Positions 60,086 to 64,000 of a DNA stretch of 64,000 nt are shown here, in pieces. This DNA is from Microbacterium sp. MYb66 (lineage in GTDB: Bacteria; Actinomycetota; Actinomycetes; Actinomycetales; Microbacteriaceae), in the NCBI RefSeq assembly GCF_002979435.1, contig NZ_PCOV01000002.1, positions 620,001 through 684,000 on the forward strand, written 5' to 3'. A model generated the notes under the pieces. It did not search any database, was not told where the DNA came from, and saw only the letters and a list, made by a program, of their open reading frames with translations. The translations under genes and the position numbers were made by a program. Numbering within the stretch: the first letter of the stretch is position 1; every line of letters starts with the position of its first letter.

Positions 60086-60862
60086 TCATCGGAGCGGCTC
60101 CGCATCGGATGCCGCCGGCGCAGCAGCTCCGACCGAGCGCGTCTGCGCACGGTCGCCGACCGCGACTCCGCGGCGTCCCACCAGCAGCCACAGCGCCGCG
60201 AAGGCCAGGCCGAGCCCGCCCACCGGCCCGGCGAGACCGGGCACGCCTGTGACGATGTAGCCGGCCACCACCAGGAGCACGAGTCCCGCGAGCAGGGTGC
60301 CGAGGATGCGCGAGACCGAGCGCTCGACCCACGCCATCGCGGCGAGCGCGCCCAGCGAGACGAGCACCCCGAACCACGGGATGAACGCGCCGAAGTCGGT
60401 GAGGGCGTAGAACACGAGGAGTCCCTCGTCGTCGAAGCTGCCGAACTCGGGACCTCCGTGACCGTAGAGGGCGAGCGTGCCCTTCCAGGCGTATCCGAAT
60501 GTCAGGCCGGCGGCGGAGGTCACGAGTCCGGCGGAGAAGACGCGCGAGGCGACCGAGGTCTGCACCCGCTCGGTGCGCACCCGCCAGGCGCCGTGCAGCA
60601 CCAGAAGACAGGCGACGGCGGCGAACCCGAGGAGGAACCCGAACCGGTTCCCGGTCGGGTCGAGGTTCGGCATGTCCTCCGCGGCGGCGATGAGCACGCC
60701 GCCGCGCTCGTAGTCGGCCTCGGTCCAGGGCCGCACGTCGAAGAGGATGGTGGCGGCGAAGCCCAAGAGGCCGGCGGCGACACCCCACAGCAGCCAGAGT
60801 CGGCCTCCGCGGGGCGCGGACGGGCGTGAGCCGCGGTCACGTGCGGCGGTGATCTGAGACAT
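60086..60862 (-). CDS. Integral membrane protein of unknown function
   Basis: 258 residues with six to seven membrane segments ('LLWGVAAGLLGFAATILFDV', 'FGFLLGFAAVACLLVLHGAW', 'VFSAGLVTSAAGLTFGYAW', 'FIPWFGVLVSLGALAAMAWV', 'ILGTLLAGLVLLVVAGYIVTG'). A conserved-looking outside loop 'RPWTEADYERGGVLIAAAEDMPNLD' follows segment 1. ATG 60862 has GGAGAG upstream. Convergent with the kinase and divergent from the next membrane protein, sharing a control region with GTCCCGG elements. Family not recognised. Confidence 0.72.
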   Translation of the reverse strand: MSQITAARDRGSRPSAPRGGRLWLLWGVAAGLLGFAATILFDVRPWTEADYERGGVLIAAAEDMPNLDPTGNRFGFLLGFAAVACLLVLHGAWRVRTERVQTSVASRVFSAGLVTSAAGLTFGYAWKGTLALYGHGGPEFGSFDDEGLLVFYALTDFGAFIPWFGVLVSLGALAAMAWVERSVSRILGTLLAGLVLLVVAGYIVTGVPGLAGPVGGLGLAFAALWLLVGRRGVAVGDRAQTRSVGAAAPAASDAEPLR

Positions 60863-60916
60863 TCGTCTCTCCTGTTCTGTCGGTGCGCCCCGAACGGACG
60901 CCCGGCCACTCTCCGC

Positions 60917-61037
60917 GTCCGGGCGTCCCGGTTCTCAGGGGCGGCGGTCACGACTCCGCGGGAAGCTGCCGCTGGGCTGCCCGGAGGATCTCCCCGGCAC
61001 CCGGGACATCGGTCCCTGCCGCCCGGGACACCGGGAC
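60917..61037. promoter_or_regulatory. GTCCCGG/CCGGGAC elements between two divergent membrane-protein genes
   Basis: GTCCGGGCGTCCCGG (60917-60931), a lone CCGGGAC (61001-61007), GGTCCCT (61011-61017) and CCGGGACACCGGGAC (61023-61037, the complement of GTCCCGGTGTCCCGG). These match the two pairs before the kinase operon at 55970-56014. The first is also part of a 10-bp inverted repeat GGACGCCCGG...CCGGGCGTCC (60896-60928). Confidence 0.55.
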
Positions 61038-61109
61038 GGCGAGGGTCGAGAGGCGTCGACTCCGGCGCCCGCGCCGAGTGCGCGCGCTCACAGACAAGGA
61101 CTCCGCATC

Positions 61110-61799
61110 ATGACCGCACCCGCCGTCTCCACACCGTCAGCCCTCACCGGGACGCCTCGCCCCCGTCTCTGGGCGGTGACCGGGGCCCTCGCCGCGATCG
61201 GCTCGATCGTGAGCGTCTTCCTCTCCATGTCGCTGTCGCCGGAGTACATCCGCGGCAGTGTCATCACCTCGGAGGCGATCAACGCCGGCCTCATGGACAA
61301 ACGCCCGCTGCTGATCGCCTTCCACATCGCGACGCTGGCCTCGGGGCTGCTGGTCGTGATCTTCGCGGCGGGTCTGCATCGGCGGCTGCACGCGACCACG
61401 GGTCCGCAGTCGATCGCACCGCTCGTCGCCTTCGCCGGACTGCTGCTGGTCGCCGCGGCGCAGGTGCTCGGCAGCGGACTGGACACCGAGTTCCTGTTCG
61501 GCGTCGACGACACCGCGATCAACCTGCCGGGCGACATCGGCTTCTACTCGCACTGGATCGCCACCATCCCCTGGCTCTGGGCGGGTGGCGGGCTCGCAGC
61601 CCTCGCGGTCGGCGTCGCTTCGCGTGCCGGTGCCGCGCCGCGATGGATCGGGGTCACCGGCTTCGCTCTCGGCGGACTCACGCTGCTGCTCGCCCTCTCG
61701 CCCCTCCAGTACATGGCGGCCCTGCCCGGCTCGCTCTGGCTCCTCGTGACGGCGCTCGGGTTCGCTCTCGGCGACCGGCGAGCTTCGCGGATCCGCTGA
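61110..61799 (+). CDS. Membrane protein, DUF4386-like
   Basis: 229 residues, six membrane segments: 'LWAVTGALAAIGSIVSVFLSM', 'LLIAFHIATLASGLLVVIFAAGL', 'IAPLVAFAGLLLVAAAQVLGSG', 'HWIATIPWLWAGGGLAALAVG', 'WIGVTGFALGGLTLLLALSP', 'LPGSLWLLVTALGFALG'. Layout resembles DUF4386 proteins; function unknown. ATG 61110 has AAGGA upstream. GTCCCGG-type elements 70-110 bp upstream suggest control by the nearby two-component system. Confidence 0.72.
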   Translation: MTAPAVSTPSALTGTPRPRLWAVTGALAAIGSIVSVFLSMSLSPEYIRGSVITSEAINAGLMDKRPLLIAFHIATLASGLLVVIFAAGLHRRLHATTGPQSIAPLVAFAGLLLVAAAQVLGSGLDTEFLFGVDDTAINLPGDIGFYSHWIATIPWLWAGGGLAALAVGVASRAGAAPRWIGVTGFALGGLTLLLALSPLQYMAALPGSLWLLVTALGFALGDRRASRIR

Positions 61800-61845
61800 C
61801 CGGCAGCGGTTGACGAAGCGGCCGCCCCGGCCTAGAACAGAGCAC

Positions 61846-62205
61846 ATGACGACAGCAGGCGAGAACTGGACCAAGGCCTACGTCGAGGCGTGGGAATCGA
61901 ACGACCCGGAGCACATCGGTGCGCTGTTCACCGACGACGCGCGCTACCTCACCAGTCCCGATTCCGAGCCGCGGGTCGGTCCCGCGGCGATCGTGGCCGG
62001 CTGGCTCGACGACCTCGACGAGCCGGGCACCTGGTCATTCGAGTGGAAGATCCTCCACGAGGTCGGCGACTTCGTCGTGGTCCAGGGGCGTACGGAGTAT
62101 CCGGCGGAGCGCGACTACCTCAACCTCTGGATCATCCGGCTCGCTCCCGACGGACGCGCGACCGAGTTCACGGAGTGGTACATGTCGCGACCGCACGAGG
62201 GGTGA
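61846..62205 (+). CDS. SnoaL-like / NTF2-fold protein
   Basis: 119 residues, the cone-shaped NTF2 fold: 'WTKAYVEAWESNDPEHIGALFTDDARY' helix pair, then 'GPAAIVAGWLDDLDEPGTWSFEWKIL' and strands 'FVVVQGRTEY' and 'LNLWIIRLAPDGRATEFTEWYM'. Such proteins are small enzymes or binding proteins; no catalytic assignment is possible. TAGAAC plus 7 nt precedes the ATG and no Shine-Dalgarno is seen. Confidence 0.85.
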   Translation: MTTAGENWTKAYVEAWESNDPEHIGALFTDDARYLTSPDSEPRVGPAAIVAGWLDDLDEPGTWSFEWKILHEVGDFVVVQGRTEYPAERDYLNLWIIRLAPDGRATEFTEWYMSRPHEG

Positions 62206-62224
62206 CGGCACGGCCCGGTCGACC

Positions 62225-62306
62225 GTAAGGATTCCGTGAGGACGGCGCAGGGGGCCGTAGGGATTCCGTGAGGATCGCGTGAGGATGCCGCTTGCGGGCG
62301 TAGTGT
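62225..62306 (+). promoter_or_regulatory. Five phased GTRAGGA heptamers before the KimA-like transporter
   Basis: GTAAGGA (62225), GTGAGGA (62236), GTAGGGA (62257), GTGAGGA (62268) and GTGAGGA (62279); the steps are 11, 21, 11 and 11 bp, all on one face of the helix. Within the first two pairs the linker is TTCC, so CCGTARGGATTCCGTGAGGA is repeated at 62223 and 62255. The last copy reaches the expected -35 zone of a -10 TAGTGT (62301-62306). Direct repeats every 11 bp are typical of OmpR/PhoB/KdpE-type regulators. Confidence 0.7.
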
Positions 62307-62314
62307 CGCCGGAC

Positions 62315-64000
62315 GTGTCGGACGAAAACAGGGAAAGCGCGGATGCACCGCCGCGCGCCAAGCGCATCCTCATCGGGGAGCCGCTGACGAGCCAGCAGGT
62401 CGACGACCAGCTGCTCCCGAAGCGGATGGCTCTGCCGATCTTCGCGTCGGATGCATTGAGCTCGGTGGCCTACGCCCCGCAGGAGCTCGTGATGATCCTG
62501 CTGATCGGCGGACTCACGTTCCTGTCCTTCACGCCCCTCGTCGCGATCGCCGTCGTGGTGCTGCTGATCGTGGTGGTGCTCAGCTACCGCCAGCTCATCA
62601 AGGCCTACCCGTCGGGTGGTGGCGACTACGAGGTGGCATCGAAGAACCTCGGTGAGATCCCCGGCGTGATCGTCGCGGCGGCGCTGCTGGTCGACTACGT
62701 GCTGACGGTGGCCGTCTCGGTCGCCTCCGGAGTGGACAACATCATCTCCGCGGTGCCCGGCCTCGACCCGTTCCGCGTCGAGCTGGCCGTCGGCTTCGTG
62801 ATCCTGATCATCGTCGTGAACCTGCGCGGCGTGCGCGAAGCGTCGCTCGTGTTCGCGATCCCGACGTACGTCTTCATCGCCTCGGTCGGCATCATGATCG
62901 TCACCGGCCTGATCCGCACGTTCCTCGGTGACGCTCCCGTCGCCTCCAGCGCCGAGTTCTCGGTGCAGGCCGAGAGCCTCGGACAGGCGGCCGTGATCCT
63001 GCTGATCCTGCGCGCGTTCTCGAGCGGATGCTCCGCCCTCACCGGCGTCGAAGCGGTGTCGAACGGCGTTCCCGCGTTCCGCGCCCCGAAGGTGCGCAAC
63101 GCCCAGTCGACCCTCGTGCTGATGGGGTCGATCGCGGCCTGCCTGTTCGCCGGGCTCACCGCACTCGCCCTGATCACCGGCGTGCACTACGCCGAGAACC
63201 CCTGCGACCTCGTCGGCTTCGACTGCACGACTCCGCAGCCCAGCCTGATGGCGCAGATCGCGGCGGCGACGTTCGGCGGCGGCAGCATCGCCTTCTTCAT
63301 CGTGCAGGCTGCGACCGCCTGCGTGCTGCTGCTCGCCGCGAACACCGCCTTCAACGGCTTCCCGCTGCTGGGCGCCGTGCTCGCCCGTGACGGCTATGCA
63401 CCGAAGTCGCTCAACACCCGCGGTGACCGCCTCGTGTTCTCGAACGGCATGATCCTGCTCGGCATCGCGGCGATCGCGGTGCTGGTGGTGTTCCAGGCGC
63501 GGCTGACGACCCTGATCCAGCTGTACATCATCGGCGTCTTCGTGTCGTTCTCGCTCGGGCAGATCGGCATGGTCCGGCACTGGCGGCGCGTGCTGAGGGG
63601 GCCGGTGGAGGACAAGGCGGGATCCGGGATCGACGGAGCATCCGCATCCGATCGTCGGTCGGCGAAGATCGGCCTCATCATCAACTCCGCCGGCGCGGTG
63701 ATGACCGTGCTCGTGCTGCTCATCGTGACGATCACCAAGTTCACGCACGGCGCGTACCTGGTGTTCTTCGCGATCCCGATCCTCGCCTTCCTGATGCTGG
63801 GCGTGAAGCGGTACTACCGCGACGTCGAGCATGAGATCGCGATCGACGACACCACCCGGTTCGGCGCGACCGGCGACCTCGCGATCGTCCTCGTCAACCG
63901 ACTGCAGAAGCCGGTCGTGAAGGCCATCGACTACGCGATCGCGGCGAAGCACGGCAAGACTCTGGCCGTACACGTCGCCGTGGCCTCCGACGATGCGGCC
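62315..64000 (+). CDS. APC-family transporter, KimA/YdaO-like (possible potassium importer), 3' cut by window edge
   Basis: 562 residues visible. The opening 'KRILIGEPLTSQQVDDQLLPKRMALPIFASDALSSVAYAPQEL' in part closely follows the KimA pattern (LIGxPLxSxx...L.K..AL..LSSDALSSVAYG). About 12 membrane segments are seen, then the start of a cytoplasmic domain ('DLAIVLVNRLQKPVVKAIDYAIA'), as in KimA, a potassium-proton symporter. Start GTG 62315 is tentative: TAGTGT lies 8 nt upstream, fitting a leaderless start; ATG 62285 and GTG 62303 are in frame. Amino-acid transport is the alternative. Confidence 0.85.
   Translation, partial: MSDENRESADAPPRAKRILIGEPLTSQQVDDQLLPKRMALPIFASDALSSVAYAPQELVMILLIGGLTFLSFTPLVAIAVVVLLIVVVLSYRQLIKAYPSGGGDYEVASKNLGEIPGVIVAAALLVDYVLTVAVSVASGVDNIISAVPGLDPFRVELAVGFVILIIVVNLRGVREASLVFAIPTYVFIASVGIMIVTGLIRTFLGDAPVASSAEFSVQAESLGQAAVILLILRAFSSGCSALTGVEAVSNGVPAFRAPKVRNAQSTLVLMGSIAACLFAGLTALALITGVHYAENPCDLVGFDCTTPQPSLMAQIAAATFGGGSIAFFIVQAATACVLLLAANTAFNGFPLLGAVLARDGYAPKSLNTRGDRLVFSNGMILLGIAAIAVLVVFQARLTTLIQLYIIGVFVSFSLGQIGMVRHWRRVLRGPVEDKAGSGIDGASASDRRSAKIGLIINSAGAVMTVLVLLIVTITKFTHGAYLVFFAIPILAFLMLGVKRYYRDVEHEIAIDDTTRFGATGDLAIVLVNRLQKPVVKAIDYAIAAKHGKTLAVHVAVASDDAA

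Noticed and set aside
62223..62285. CRISPR-like direct repeats
   Set aside because: Units are 7 bp at 11-bp steps with near-identical linkers, not repeat-spacer units; they fit transcription factor half-sites.
62223..62314. A c-di-AMP (ydaO) riboswitch before the KimA-like gene
   Set aside because: KimA genes in Firmicutes carry one, but here the spacer is only about 110 nt, filled with direct repeats, and shows none of the required paired regions; the transcript is probably leaderless.

Overview
The window reads as chromosomal DNA of a high-GC Gram-positive actinobacterium, most likely Microbacterium or a close Microbacteriaceae relative. The basis is very high GC with strong G/C at third codon positions, many GTG starts, frequent 1-4 nt start/stop overlaps (ATGA, TGATG), actinobacterial gene types (7Fe ferredoxin FdxA, CebR-type sugar regulation) and several starts that look leaderless. 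I see no tRNA, rRNA, CRISPR array, insertion sequence or prophage gene. The genus is an inference from style and gene content, not from a marker gene.

Layout. 1-6.4 kb: a carbohydrate ABC importer operon (Gfo/Idh/MocA dehydrogenase, binding protein, two permeases, ATPase cut by the window edge) divergent from a ROK regulator, with a promoter and operator between. 6.4-9.4 kb: GNAT enzyme, a DUF2442 remnant, and a PadR-MFS drug-efflux pair with a perfect operator. 9.6-15.8 kb: purC, a vapBC-type toxin-antitoxin pair with its palindrome, a uracil-type permease, and a 5-oxoprolinase locus (fused PxpB-PxpC, PxpA, TetR). 16-22.1 kb: a cellobiose system (CebR, beta-glucosidase, CebG, CebF, CebE) with two exact CebR/CelR boxes on a near-consensus promoter. 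22.2-23.8 kb: apt, purS, purQ. 23.9-28.7 kb: a secreted six-hairpin protein, a DUF1761 protein, and a GH13 alpha-glucosidase with its LacI regulator. 28.7-32.2 kb: a redox operon fdxA - ferredoxin reductase - flavin reductase - sodA, divergent from soxR across a SoxR box. 32.3-40.9 kb: an Opp/Dpp-type ABC importer co-transcribed with a GH3 beta-glucosidase, facing a TetR regulator. 41-42.3 kb: an M20 amidohydrolase. 42.3-45.7 kb: a lower-GC accessory block with a MacAB-like exporter and a probably frameshifted lipoprotein gene. 46-53.8 kb: a ROK-controlled importer with GH15 and GH31 enzymes, probably for isomalto-oligosaccharides. 53.8-61.8 kb: a cysteine-rich small protein, a small alarmone synthetase, a NarL-type response regulator, two tandem membrane kinases (the first degenerate) and two divergent membrane proteins. 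61.8-64 kb: a SnoaL-like protein and a KimA-like APC transporter running off the right edge.

The dominant theme is glycan scavenging. Four importers are each tied to a local regulator and, in three cases, to a cytoplasmic glycosidase for beta-glucosides (GH1, GH3) or alpha-glucosides (GH15/GH31); a GH13 enzyme stands alone. The regulatory DNA is unusually readable. The best candidates for something undescribed are: (i) the kinase/pseudokinase system with a repeated GTCCCGNNGTCCCGG element at its own promoter and at the adjacent membrane-protein genes; (ii) five helically phased GTRAGGA heptamers before the KimA-like transporter; (iii) a family of intergenic palindromes with a GACCCGGCC core, one of them a perfect 44-bp palindrome; and (iv) hairpins placed directly after the binding-protein gene in three separate sugar-import operons.
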